64,000 nucleotides of DNA from Planomicrobium sp. YIM 101495 (GTDB lineage: Bacteria; Bacillota; Bacilli; Bacillales_A; Planococcaceae): NCBI RefSeq assembly GCF_009707665.1, contig NZ_WLZW01000001.1:372001-436000 (forward strand). The letters are read 5' to 3'. Each line of letters starts with the position of its first letter. Positions within the stretch are counted from its first letter, which is position 1. Positions 8,737-17,579 of this stretch are shown here, piece by piece. The position numbers and the translations under genes were made by a program. The notes below the pieces were generated by a model, which was not told where the DNA came from, ran no database searches, and worked only from the letters and a program-made list of their open reading frames with translations.

Positions 8737-10206
8737 ATGACATCGAGAACTTCACCAACCGGTATCGGCTGGAATTTTGATAATACGTACTTCGATTTAC
8801 CGGAAGCCTTTTATTCAACAATGACACCAAACGCTGTACCTTCACCTGAGATTAAGTTATTCAATGCGAATCTGGCACGTGAACTAGGTTTGAATGAATC
8901 GGAACTACAAACGCCGGAAGGAATTGACGTACTTGCTGGCAATCGGATGCCGGAAGGGGCTGCAGCAATTGCTCAAGCATATGCAGGTCATCAATTCGGC
9001 ACGCTCAACATGCTTGGAGACGGGCGTGCGCTCCTGGTCGGTGAGCAACTGGCACCGGACGCGAAGCGTTATGACCTACAATTGAAAGGTTCAGGACCGA
9101 CACCTTATTCACGCGGAGGAGACGGGAGAGCGGTACTTGGACCGATGATTCGTGAATATATCGTCAGTGAAGCGATGCACGGACTTGGAATTCCAACAAG
9201 CCGCAGCCTCGCTGTCTTATCGACCGGTGAGTCGATCCGCCGTGTAACGAGTCTCGAAGGCGGGATTTTGGCACGTGTTGCTTCGAGCCACTTGCGTTTC
9301 GGCACCTTCCAATACGCTTCTTTCGGGAGACCGAAGGAAGAGCTGGAGCAGCTGGTCGATTATGCATGGAATCGGCACTTCCAAGAAGCCGAGGAAGGGG
9401 AAATTCGCAGCTTGTCCATGTTTCGCGAATTGATGGAGCGGCATGCCTCTCTTGTAGCGAAGTGGCAAGCGGTCGGCTTCATTCACGGTGTGATGAACAC
9501 GGATAACATGACGATTAGCGGAGAGACCATCGATTATGGACCTTGTGCATTCATGGATTCGTATGATCCAGCGACCGTCTTCAGTTCGATTGATACACAA
9601 GGACGTTACGCATACGGCAACCAGCCACAAATAACGGGCTGGAACTTGGCGCGGCTCATTGAAAGCCTTTTGCCTCTGCTGCATGAAAATCAGGAGCAAG
9701 CGCTGGAAATCGCGAAAGGCGAAATGGTTCGTTTCGCTCCTCTTTACGAAGCATATTGGCTCGAAGAGATGCGGAAGAAAATAGGCCTGTTCAATGAAGA
9801 AGAAAGTGATATGGAGCTGATTGCAGAGTTGCTGTCCGGAATGAAAGCATTCGGAGCAGACTTTACGAACACGTTCCGTGCATTGACACTTCAAGAGAAT
9901 ACGGAGCCATGGCAATCTTCCGGGGAATTCCAAGCCTGGCAAGCACGCTGGCAAGCACGTCTGGACAGGCAGGAACAGACTGAAGCACAAGCGGTAGAGC
10001 TGATGCGGCAGTCGAACCCTGCGATCATTCCGCGCAATCACCAAGTGGAGCATGCGCTTGAAGCAGCGGTGAACGATGGGGATTACAGCGTAGTAAATGC
10101 ATTGAACGCCGCATTGGCAGATCCATTTGCATATTCCGAACAACAGCTTGCGTATGTCATGCCTGATGACAAGGAGCATACGTATCAAACGTTATGCGGC
10201 ACATGA
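8737..10206 (+). CDS. selO: Protein adenylyltransferase SelO (YdiU family)
   Basis: SelO pseudokinases transfer AMP from ATP onto Ser/Thr/Tyr of target proteins and protect against oxidative stress. The whole 489-residue protein matches. LQLKGSGPTPYSRGGDGRA holds the nucleotide-binding lysine at about 117. SREYIVSEAMHGLGIPTSRSL-type helices follow, then HGVMNTDNM near 250-258 with the catalytic/metal residues, and IDYGPCAFMD with the DYGP motif near 267. GHQFG and LGDGRA near 85-98 are also family hallmarks. Length is normal. The start ATG follows AGAAAGGAAG. Transcription ends at the bidirectional terminator at 10234. The family is clear; targets in this organism are not known. Confidence 0.95.
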   Translation: MTSRTSPTGIGWNFDNTYFDLPEAFYSTMTPNAVPSPEIKLFNANLARELGLNESELQTPEGIDVLAGNRMPEGAAAIAQAYAGHQFGTLNMLGDGRALLVGEQLAPDAKRYDLQLKGSGPTPYSRGGDGRAVLGPMIREYIVSEAMHGLGIPTSRSLAVLSTGESIRRVTSLEGGILARVASSHLRFGTFQYASFGRPKEELEQLVDYAWNRHFQEAEEGEIRSLSMFRELMERHASLVAKWQAVGFIHGVMNTDNMTISGETIDYGPCAFMDSYDPATVFSSIDTQGRYAYGNQPQITGWNLARLIESLLPLLHENQEQALEIAKGEMVRFAPLYEAYWLEEMRKKIGLFNEEESDMELIAELLSGMKAFGADFTNTFRALTLQENTEPWQSSGEFQAWQARWQARLDRQEQTEAQAVELMRQSNPAIIPRNHQVEHALEAAVNDGDYSVVNALNAALADPFAYSEQQLAYVMPDDKEHTYQTLCGT

Positions 10207-10233
10207 ATTGAGCTAAATGGATAAAGACAGAAA

Positions 10234-10265
10234 AACAGCAGGGGAAGCGGTTCGCTTTCCCTGCT
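10234..10265. terminator. Bidirectional terminator between selO and the first binding-protein gene
   Basis: AACAGCAGGGGAAGCG pairs with CGCTTTCCCTGCTGTT (one offset), with T-runs on both strands. It serves two convergent genes. Confidence 0.88.
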
Positions 10266-10286
10266 GTTTTCTATCCGGAGCCAGGA

Positions 10287-11885
10287 TTATTGTTCGATTT
10301 TCACATTCTTCAAATTGTAAATACCACCAGAGTCGATTTCGAATCCGGTCGTATTGCCAGCAACTCCAAGAAGGTATTCGTTGTGCAGCAAGAAGACCAT
10401 TGGAGCTTCTTCGGTCAAGATGTCAGTCGCTTCTTTGTAGATGGACAGACGTTCTTCCGGATTTGCCGCGCGTCGTGCATTATCGAGTAGGTCATCAATT
10501 ACCGGATTGTCATAGAATGAACGGTTTCCTGGATTCCCGTGCTGGGAAGTGTGGAACAGGGAGTAGATCTGATAATCGGCATCGCCTGTCGGGTTAGATA
10601 GGCCCAAGATGAACATATCATGCTCGCCTGTCGATGTCTTGTCCAAGTATGCACCGAACTCCATCACTTCGATTGATACTTCAACGCCTAAGTCCGCTAG
10701 TGATTCTTGTGCCAGAACAGCAATTGCTTGGCGTTGCGGATTATCGTTCGTCCAGATCGAAGTCTTGAATCCGTTTTCGTAACCAGCTTCGGCTAACAGT
10801 TCACGTGCTTTATCCATGTCGTATTCAAGCACTTCGGTGTCTTCCGAATAGCCGAAGGTGCCGGGTGCCATCGTGCCGTTTGCAAGGATGGCATAATCTT
10901 CATAAATTCCCGAAATGATTGCTTCCCGGTCAATGGCGTGAGAAATCGCCTGACGGACAAGCGGGTTGTCGAATGGTTCTTTCTGGGTATTGAATCCGAG
11001 GTACGCCAGACTTGAAGAAGCCTGTTGATGAAGGTTTCCAAAATCCGAACCTTCGATACGCGCGACTTCGTTTGGCTGCACAGGATCGATGATGTGGACG
11101 TTTCCAGTTTCGAGATCTGCCAAGCGAACTTGAGAGTCAGGCACTACACGGAATTCAACTGAGTCGACAAATGCCGGATCGCCCCAGTAGTCTTCGTTAT
11201 TCACGACTTTGATTGAAGAACCTGGATCCCAAGAATCGAATTTGAAGTAACCGGTTCCGATCGGGTTCGCCGAGATGGCAGCGAAAGGATCTTCGCCGTT
11301 TGCCAAGTCTTCGTTCGCTTCCGCGATTGAAGCAGGAGAGATCATGCCGACGCTATTATGGGATAGATGAGCAAGAAGTGGAGAGAATGCATATTCCGTT
11401 GTAATTTGGAATTCATATTCACTTAGTACTTCGATGTCAGTGATCATTTCAAACAAGTTCGTACGTGGAGAACCGAGATCAGGATTCAAGATGCGCTCGA
11501 GGTTCACTTTTACAGCCTCAGCGTTGAAGTCTTCACCATCATGGAACTTGATGCCTTCATTCAATGTGAATTTCCATGTCAATTCATCGACGGGCTCCCA
11601 TGACTTGGCAAGTCCGGGAATGATTTCACTGTTTTCATCTTTATCGAGTAACGTGTCGTAAATTGTCTCTTGAACAATTACAGACGGTACATCGTTGGCA
11701 CCATGCGGGTCCAAAGAAGATGCATCCGACAGGACGGCTAATACAAGGTCTCCGCCTTCAGCAACTTCAGCGTCCACTTTAGTATCAGCGTCTTCTGTTT
11801 CTTCACTTCCCCCTGCACATGCAGCTAAGAATAATACGGTACCAAATACAAAGAACAATAACCAGTTTCTCTTTAGATTTCTCAT
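10287..11885 (-). CDS. ABC transporter substrate-binding lipoprotein, family 5 (copy 1)
   Basis: An extracytoplasmic solute-binding lipoprotein of 532 residues of the oligopeptide/dipeptide/glutathione-binding family (SBP_bac_5). The signal peptide ends in the lipobox LAAC at about residues 20-23, followed by an acidic linker. The DASSLDPHGANDVPS and IYDTLLDKDEN segments open the mature domain. FRVVPDSQVRLADLETGN in the centre is identical in the two following paralogues. The ligand is unknown; in Bacillales close relatives are often named glutathione- or peptide-binding. No permease or ATPase gene is adjacent, so it must share a transporter encoded elsewhere. The start follows GGGGGAG. Its upstream region shares a palindrome with copy 3. 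Confidence 0.92.
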   Translation of the reverse strand: MRNLKRNWLLFFVFGTVLFLAACAGGSEETEDADTKVDAEVAEGGDLVLAVLSDASSLDPHGANDVPSVIVQETIYDTLLDKDENSEIIPGLAKSWEPVDELTWKFTLNEGIKFHDGEDFNAEAVKVNLERILNPDLGSPRTNLFEMITDIEVLSEYEFQITTEYAFSPLLAHLSHNSVGMISPASIAEANEDLANGEDPFAAISANPIGTGYFKFDSWDPGSSIKVVNNEDYWGDPAFVDSVEFRVVPDSQVRLADLETGNVHIIDPVQPNEVARIEGSDFGNLHQQASSSLAYLGFNTQKEPFDNPLVRQAISHAIDREAIISGIYEDYAILANGTMAPGTFGYSEDTEVLEYDMDKARELLAEAGYENGFKTSIWTNDNPQRQAIAVLAQESLADLGVEVSIEVMEFGAYLDKTSTGEHDMFILGLSNPTGDADYQIYSLFHTSQHGNPGNRSFYDNPVIDDLLDNARRAANPEERLSIYKEATDILTEEAPMVFLLHNEYLLGVAGNTTGFEIDSGGIYNLKNVKIEQ

Positions 11886-11916
11886 TGTACTCCCCCTTTT
11901 ATTGAATGTTAGTTCG

Positions 11917-11941
11917 GAATATTAAGAAGAATTTAATATTC
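11917..11941 (-). promoter_or_regulatory. Palindromic operator candidate upstream of binding-protein copy 1
   Basis: GAATATTAA, seven bases, TTAATATTC: a perfect 9-bp inverted repeat 32 bp before the start codon. The same architecture with one change stands before copy 3 (15762-15786) and is absent before copy 2. The regulator is unknown. Confidence 0.5.
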
Positions 11942-12090
11942 TGTTAATAATGATAACAATACTTAATATTCATTGCAATGGGATAAAATACACTTATATG
12001 CATGTGGGTTGCTTATTTTATATTGAAAAAATGCTGGTTTTCTTTTGCTTCGTATATTTTTATGAATATCTATTCAAAAAGTATGCAAAA

Positions 12091-12129
12091 ATGCTTCTGC
12101 GAATGTTATTGGAACACTCGCAGAAGCAT
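12091..12129 (-). terminator. Terminator after binding-protein copy 2
   Basis: ATGCTTCTGCGA and its exact complement enclose a 15-base loop; on the minus strand a TTTT run follows. Confidence 0.8.
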
Positions 12130-12143
12130 GAAAGAAAATCCTT

Positions 12144-13739
12144 TTAGTTGTTGATTGTGACATTTTGCAAATTATAGATACCAGCACTGTTTACTTCGAA
12201 TCCGTCGATGTTGTTAGAAATACCCAACAGGAATTCTTGGTGAAGCAAGAAGGAGACAGGTGCATCTTCCGTCAAGATCTCAGCAGCCTCTGTATAAATG
12301 GCAGCGCGTTCTTCAGGAACAGTAGCACGACGAGCATCTTCCAGCAGTTTGTCGACTTCTGGATTTTCATAGAACGTCAAGTTCCCGGATTCCCCTTTTT
12401 GGGAAGAGTGGAACAGTGTATACATTTGGTAATCCGCATCACCGGTCGGGTTCGAGTAGCCGTCGATCAAAATGTCATGTTCTCCGGCAGCTGTTTGGTC
12501 CAAGTATGCGCCGAACTCCATCACTTCGATCGAAGCATCGATTCCGAGTTGTGCCAAGGATTCTTGTACAAGGACTGCAATCGCACGGCGTTGTGGATTG
12601 TCACTTGTCCAGATCGTTGTCGAGAAGCCATCTTCGTATCCAGCTTCTTCCAGTAATGCAGCGGCTTTTTCCATATCATATCCAAGAGGCTCAAGTGTCT
12701 CATCGTAACCGAAAGTGCCAGGAGCTAATGTTCCAATCGCCGGGATTGCGTAGTCTTCGTAGATTCCTGAAATGATGGCATCACGGTCGATTGCGTGAGA
12801 CATTGCTTGGCGTACAAGCGGATTGCCGAATGGTTCTTTTTCATTATGGAAACCGATATAAGATAGACTTGCCGAAGACTGGCGGTGAATTTTTGCAACA
12901 CCCGAAGCATCGATACGTGCAACTTCGTTCGGCTGAACCGGATCGATGATGTGTACATTACCAGTTTCAAGATCAGCTAGACGTACTTGCGAGTCCGGTA
13001 CGACACGGAATTCGACCGTATCGACTTTCGGGGCTTCACCCCAATAGTTGTCGTTTTTCACAAGATGGATCGCTGCACCTGGCTCCCAAGAATCGAACTG
13101 GAAGTATCCCGTGCCGATCGGGTTGGATGAAATCGCATTAAATGGATCATCGCCGTTCGCCAAATCTGTATTTGCCTGTTCGATGGAAGCTGGGGAAATC
13201 ATCCCCGAGCTGTTATGCGCTAAGTGAGCAATAAGGGGGGAGAACGGATATTCCGTGGTGATCTCCACTTCATACTCACTTACTGCTTCGATATTCGTAA
13301 TCATATCGTATAAGTTGCTGCGTGGTGAACCGACGTCAGGGTTTAAAATTCGTTCCAAGTTCACTTTAACGGCCTCAGCATTGAAGTCTGTTCCGTCGTG
13401 GAATTTGATGCCTTCCTTCAACTTGAAAGACCAAGTCAATTCATCGATTGCTTCCCAAGAAGCAGCCAACCCTGGCACAATGGTGTTCTCTTCGTCCTTA
13501 TCGACGAGTGTTTCAAAAATATTGCTTTGTACGACAGCGGAAGGGACATCGTTCGATGCATGTGGGTCAAGGGATGAAGCGTCCGAAAAGACTGCGAGGA
13601 TCAGATCTCCGCCTTCACTTGTTTCATTCATTTCTGCTGCACTGCTATCCTGTGAACTGCCACCTGAACATGCTGTCAGAAAGATTCCTGCTAGCATGAT
13701 GAATGCAAGCGAGCATAACTTAATTTTTGTGATTTTCAT
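12144..13739 (-). CDS. ABC transporter substrate-binding lipoprotein, family 5 (copy 2)
   Basis: A 531-residue paralogue of its neighbours with lipobox LTAC at about residues 21-24. It shares SSLDPHASNDVPS, the FHDGTDFNAEAVKVNLERIL block and FRVVPDSQVRLADLETGN. It differs from copies 1 and 3 at several ligand-cleft positions (for example FHNEKEPFGNP in place of FNTQKEPFDxP, and IDGYSNPTGDADYQ), which suggests a different ligand preference. It has its own terminator and an upstream region unlike those of copies 1 and 3, so it is probably separately regulated. The ribosome binding site AGGAGG lies just upstream of the start. Function is inferred from family only. Confidence 0.92.
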   Translation of the reverse strand: MKITKIKLCSLAFIMLAGIFLTACSGGSSQDSSAAEMNETSEGGDLILAVFSDASSLDPHASNDVPSAVVQSNIFETLVDKDEENTIVPGLAASWEAIDELTWSFKLKEGIKFHDGTDFNAEAVKVNLERILNPDVGSPRSNLYDMITNIEAVSEYEVEITTEYPFSPLIAHLAHNSSGMISPASIEQANTDLANGDDPFNAISSNPIGTGYFQFDSWEPGAAIHLVKNDNYWGEAPKVDTVEFRVVPDSQVRLADLETGNVHIIDPVQPNEVARIDASGVAKIHRQSSASLSYIGFHNEKEPFGNPLVRQAMSHAIDRDAIISGIYEDYAIPAIGTLAPGTFGYDETLEPLGYDMEKAAALLEEAGYEDGFSTTIWTSDNPQRRAIAVLVQESLAQLGIDASIEVMEFGAYLDQTAAGEHDILIDGYSNPTGDADYQMYTLFHSSQKGESGNLTFYENPEVDKLLEDARRATVPEERAAIYTEAAEILTEDAPVSFLLHQEFLLGISNNIDGFEVNSAGIYNLQNVTINN

Positions 13740-13910
13740 GTTGTTCCTCCTAGAGTATCTGCACTTGAAGTTTACTGCTTCCTTAGTATAACTAGTATTT
13801 ATATACGTTTCAATGATTTTTTATACAAAATATAATATTTTCTGTATGTATATACATTTAGTTGACACAAAACGTACTATTTTTGTATAGATAGTGCATA
13901 TTAATACGGC

Positions 13911-14043
13911 TATATAAGTGAACTAATGAATTCGCATTTTTAAGAGTTAGAAGAAATCGCTCCAGGCGGAAGCAAGAAAGCACGAGATGCGGAGCTGTTT
14001 TATGGAATATCGGAAAACCCATTTATTAATCTCCACTTGGATA
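13911..14043. mobile_element. Short MITE-like element (internally deleted copy)
   Basis: A 133-bp non-coding repeat whose ends match the 613-bp element at 55795-56407. The left end reads TATATAAGTGAACTAATGAA. The right end, read in reverse complement, is TATCCAAGTGGAGATTAATA. Inside are AGTTAGAAGAAATCGCTCCA and TTTTATGGAATATCGGAAAA, both nearly identical to the long copy. The middle of the long copy, with its three hairpin modules, is missing. It lies in the intergenic space upstream of copy 2 of the binding proteins. Confidence 0.75.
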
Positions 14044-14080
14044 GTTACCAATTGAAGAAAAACCTTCAAAATTCCAATAA

Positions 14081-14116
14081 AAAATCACGCAGGGAAGTGA
14101 AGCCTCCTGCGTGATT
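14081..14116 (-). terminator. Terminator after binding-protein copy 3
   Basis: AAATCACGCAGG pairs with CCTGCGTGATTT. On the minus strand it is followed by a TTTT-containing AT-rich run. Confidence 0.85.
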
Positions 14117-14123
14117 TCTCCGG

Positions 14124-15734
14124 TTAATTTTGAATTTGAACGTTTTTCAAGTTATAGATTCCTGCTGTATCAATTTCAAATCCGGTGACATTTTCAGCAA
14201 TCCCAAGCAAATACTCTTGGTGCAGAAGGAATGCCATTGGTGCATCAGTTGTCAGGATTTGTGCTGCCTCTGCGTAGATGGCTGCACGCTCTTCGGAGTC
14301 GGTTGCACGTCTCGCATCATCGAGCAATTGGTCGACTTCCGGGTTGTCATAGAAAGAGCGGTTCCCTGGGTTTCCTTGTTGTGAAGAGTGGAATAATGCG
14401 TACATTTGATAGTCTGCATCACCAGTCGGGTTCGAATAGCCGAGGACGAACATGTCGTGCTCACCCGTTGCAGTTTTATCTAAATATGCACCGAATTCCA
14501 TGACTTCGATTTCCACTTTAATGCCGAGTTGAGCGAGGGATTCTTGTGCTAGAACCGCAATCGCTTGGCGCTGTGGATTATCATTTGTCCAAATCGTCGT
14601 TGAGAACCCATCTTCATAACCAGCTTCATTCAATAACTCTTGGGCACGATCCATGTCGTAGGAGATTGCATCGACATCATCCGTGTATCCGAATGTTCCT
14701 GGTGCAAGCGGTCCGATTGCTGGACTTGCATGATCTTCGTAAATACCACTGATGATTGCTTCCCGATCAATCGCATAAGAAATCGCTTGACGGACAAGAG
14801 GGTCATCAAATGGCTCTTTTTGTGTGTTGAAGCCGATATAAGCTAAGCTCGATGAAGATTGCTGATGCAATTTTGCTACATCTGAACCTTCGATGCGGCT
14901 TACTTCGTTCGGCTGTACCGGATCGATGATGTGAACATTTCCTGTCTCAAGATCTGCAAGTCGGACTTGCGAATCCGGGACGACACGGAATTCGACAGAA
15001 TCGACGTAAGCAGGTTCGCCCCAGTATTCTTCATTTTTGGTGAGACGAATAACAGAACCTGGCTCCCATGAATCGAATTTGAAATAGCCTGTTCCGATCG
15101 GATTGGTTGAAATCGCAGCGAATGGATCTTCTCCATTCTCGAGATCCATATTCGCTTGTTCAATGGATGCAGGTGAAATCATCCCGACACTATTATGGGA
15201 TAAGTGTGAAAGAAGAGGGGAAAATGCATATTCCGTCGTAATTTCCACTTCATATTCACTGATCGCTTCAACTGAAGTAATCATTTCGAATAGGTTGGAA
15301 CGTGGAGAACCGAGTTCCGGTGTCAAAATACGTTCCAAGTTCATTTTGACAGCTTCTGCATTAAAATCTTCACCGTCATGGAACTTGATGCCTTCATTCA
15401 ACTTGAATTTCCATGTTAAATCATCCACTGGTTCCCATGATTCGGCAAGTCCTGGCATAATATCGTTGTTTTCATCTTTTTGCACAAGTGTTTCGAAAAT
15501 ATTCTCCTGAACGATCACAGAAGGGACGTCATTAGCGCCGTGCGGATCGAGAGAAGAAGCGTCAGACAAAACCGCTAGCTTCAGATCGCCGCCGGTTGCT
15601 TCTTCTGTCCCATCACCGGAGGAATTTGTCTCTTCCGTATTTTCATTGTCTCCTCCACCTGCACAGGCGCTAAGAAATAGACCGAGCAGCAACACCAATA
15701 AGATTGGCCATGTTTTCTTTTTCAAGCCATTCAT
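14124..15734 (-). CDS. ABC transporter substrate-binding lipoprotein, family 5 (copy 3)
   Basis: A 536-residue paralogue, closest to copy 1 by eye. Lipobox LSAC lies at about residues 21-24 and is followed by a Glu/Thr/Ser/Gly-rich linker that tethers the domain to the membrane. SSLDPHGANDVPS, NTQKEPFDDPLVRQAIS and FRVVPDSQVRLADLETGN are shared with copy 1. The three genes form a tandem array without permease or ATPase genes, the pattern expected of local duplication of a peptide-binding component. The start ATG follows GAGGGGGA. The palindrome at 15762-15786 lies 27 bp upstream. The ligand is unknown. Confidence 0.92.
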   Translation of the reverse strand: MNGLKKKTWPILLVLLLGLFLSACAGGGDNENTEETNSSGDGTEEATGGDLKLAVLSDASSLDPHGANDVPSVIVQENIFETLVQKDENNDIMPGLAESWEPVDDLTWKFKLNEGIKFHDGEDFNAEAVKMNLERILTPELGSPRSNLFEMITSVEAISEYEVEITTEYAFSPLLSHLSHNSVGMISPASIEQANMDLENGEDPFAAISTNPIGTGYFKFDSWEPGSVIRLTKNEEYWGEPAYVDSVEFRVVPDSQVRLADLETGNVHIIDPVQPNEVSRIEGSDVAKLHQQSSSSLAYIGFNTQKEPFDDPLVRQAISYAIDREAIISGIYEDHASPAIGPLAPGTFGYTDDVDAISYDMDRAQELLNEAGYEDGFSTTIWTNDNPQRQAIAVLAQESLAQLGIKVEIEVMEFGAYLDKTATGEHDMFVLGYSNPTGDADYQMYALFHSSQQGNPGNRSFYDNPEVDQLLDDARRATDSEERAAIYAEAAQILTTDAPMAFLLHQEYLLGIAENVTGFEIDTAGIYNLKNVQIQN

Positions 15735-15761
15735 TCAATTTCCCCCTCATATATTTAATTC

Positions 15762-15786
15762 GAATACTAAATATAATTTAATATTC
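15762..15786 (-). promoter_or_regulatory. Palindromic operator candidate upstream of binding-protein copy 3
   Basis: GAATACTAA, seven bases, TTAATATTC: same arms and spacing as 11917-11941 with a single base change. The downstream context TTCTG...ATAACAAT is also shared with copy 1, so the promoter region was duplicated with the gene. Confidence 0.5.
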
Positions 15787-16170
15787 TGGTCGCTATCATA
15801 ACAATTTTTTATATGCGGAACAATGGGAATAAATTGATTTTTTAAAATGTGAATAAAAGGATTTTTTCTCCAGTCTTTAAAAAGCCCCGCTATGAATGCG
15901 TTTAAAGGTCGTTTAATGTAAGCTTAAATTAAATTAACAGTGACGTTTAATAAATTTTATGAAAAGGTGAAGTCGATTACTTCCGAATTTTACCATGGTT
16001 GGTGTGAGCTTTCCTCTACTAATAAGTTATATTAAAATACCGTTTCACCATTTTCCGTTTGCAGTCAGTACGGAATAAGTAATCATTTGTCCAAAAAATT
16101 CCAGGGAACAAAGTCAGTCACAGATGGATTTTCTCTTTTATGAAACTTTTTCACTTCCCATCAGTACATT
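15787..16170. other. AT-rich divergent intergenic region
   Basis: About 380 bp between the divergent binding-protein and hydrolase genes. It contains no open frame of note, no repeat and no recognised RNA element. It should hold both promoters. Confidence 0.4.
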
Positions 16171-16188
16171 AAGAGGGAGGAGATATGA

Positions 16189-17487
16189 ATGAATAATCGA
16201 AAAAGCATCTTAATATTGATGGTGCTGCTGATTTTTTTGGCAGCATGTAGCAGTGAAGACAGTAAGAAGGAGCAAAAAGAAACTGAGGAGGAAACTTCAA
16301 TGGACAAAATCACCGGCTATTGGGAAGGTGCAATTGAAGTGCCGAACCAGCCACTCCCTTTTATCGCAGAATTTGAAAGGGAGAGCGGAACTTTGAGCAT
16401 TCCTGTCCAAGGATTATCCAATTTCCCTTTTGGGGAAGTTTCATTCGAAGATCCTGAAGTGAATTTTTCCATGAATCTTCAAGGGCAAATGATTGTATTC
16501 GACGGTGCATTGGAAGACGAGACGATCAGCGGGACATTTACACAGCAAGGCCAGTCGTTTCCATTCAAAATGAAGCGGGGGACAAAAGAAGCGTCAGCAG
16601 AAATTGGTGAAAAGATGGAAGTGGCTGTCACTAACGGGAAATTAACGGTGCAAGTGGAAGTGCCGGAAGGGGAAGGGCCTCATCCGGTTGCAGTCATCAT
16701 CGCCGGTTCCGGTCCGACTGATAAAAATGGCAACTCCATCGCTCTTCCGGGCAAGAACAACAGCCTGAAAATGCTTGGGGAAGAGTTGAAAGAGCAGGGG
16801 ATCGCAAGCGTCCGTTTCGATAAACGAGGCGTCGGCGAAAATATGCTCCTAGGCGGAAATGAGGAAGAATTGCGGTTTGAAGATTATATTGAAGATGTCG
16901 TAGCGCTTGTCGATACGCTAAAACGAGATGACCGCTTTTCCGAAATCAGCATCATCGGCCATAGTGAAGGTGCGCTTGTCGGGCTAGCCGCAGTGAACCG
17001 CACACAAGTCGATCATTTCATCTCACTGGCGGGTGCTGGTCGAACAGTGGATGAAGTGTTGGTCGAACAGTTGACTGCCCAACTTCCTGCAAGTTTATTG
17101 GAAGAATCGAAAGAAATCATCGATCAATTGAAGCAAGGGGAATTGGTAAGTGGTGTTAGTCCGGAACTGCAAAGCGTATTCCGCCCTTCTGTCCAGCCAT
17201 ACATGATTTCCTGGTTGTTATATGACCCCGCAGAAGAGATTGCGAAGCTCAATATACCAGCCTTAATTATTGGTGGAACGAACGATTTGCAAGTGCCAGC
17301 AGAAGACGCCGAACTGTTGCACGCCTCGAATGAAAGTTCGGAGCTTATGATTATTGAAGGCATGAACCACGTGCTGAAAGAAGTGGGGGATTCCGAAGAG
17401 GAAAACATAGCCGCCTATGCCGACCCTGAGCTTCCACTCGCAGACGGATTAATGGCTGCTATCGTGAAATTCATTTCCAGTAATTAA
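16189..17487 (+). CDS. Alpha/beta-hydrolase lipoprotein
   Basis: A 432-residue secreted lipoprotein: signal peptide with lipobox LAAC at residues 17-20, then a Lys/Glu-rich linker. Residues about 40-140 form a beta-rich domain (YWEGAIEVP... GTFTQQGQSFPF) of the kind often found before secreted hydrolases. Residues 150-432 are an alpha/beta hydrolase: the AGSGPTDKNGN oxyanion region, RFDKRGVG, nucleophile elbow GHSEG at about 257-261, acid Asp in GGTNDLQV near 365 and His in GMNHVL near 392. It is anchored on the outer face of the membrane and probably hydrolyses an ester or peptide; the substrate is unknown. A strong GAGGGAGGAG precedes the start. Confidence 0.88.
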   Translation: MNNRKSILILMVLLIFLAACSSEDSKKEQKETEEETSMDKITGYWEGAIEVPNQPLPFIAEFERESGTLSIPVQGLSNFPFGEVSFEDPEVNFSMNLQGQMIVFDGALEDETISGTFTQQGQSFPFKMKRGTKEASAEIGEKMEVAVTNGKLTVQVEVPEGEGPHPVAVIIAGSGPTDKNGNSIALPGKNNSLKMLGEELKEQGIASVRFDKRGVGENMLLGGNEEELRFEDYIEDVVALVDTLKRDDRFSEISIIGHSEGALVGLAAVNRTQVDHFISLAGAGRTVDEVLVEQLTAQLPASLLEESKEIIDQLKQGELVSGVSPELQSVFRPSVQPYMISWLLYDPAEEIAKLNIPALIIGGTNDLQVPAEDAELLHASNESSELMIIEGMNHVLKEVGDSEEENIAAYADPELPLADGLMAAIVKFISSN

Positions 17488-17579
17488 TAAAAAACACGAT
17501 TCATTCTGCTGAATTTTGAAACTATTTACCACTTTTTCCGTATATAATAGAGAAAGAATAGAAAAAGGGGGAGATAAAA

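Noticed and set aside
9217..10188. Long open frame of 323 codons antisense to selO
   Set aside because: It is fully opposite a well-supported gene, lacks a ribosome binding site and has a composition typical of an antisense shadow.
11932..11946. CodY box before binding-protein copy 1
   Set aside because: AATATTCTGTTAATA matches the CodY consensus only partly, and the match is not kept before copy 3, whereas the GAATATTAA palindrome is.
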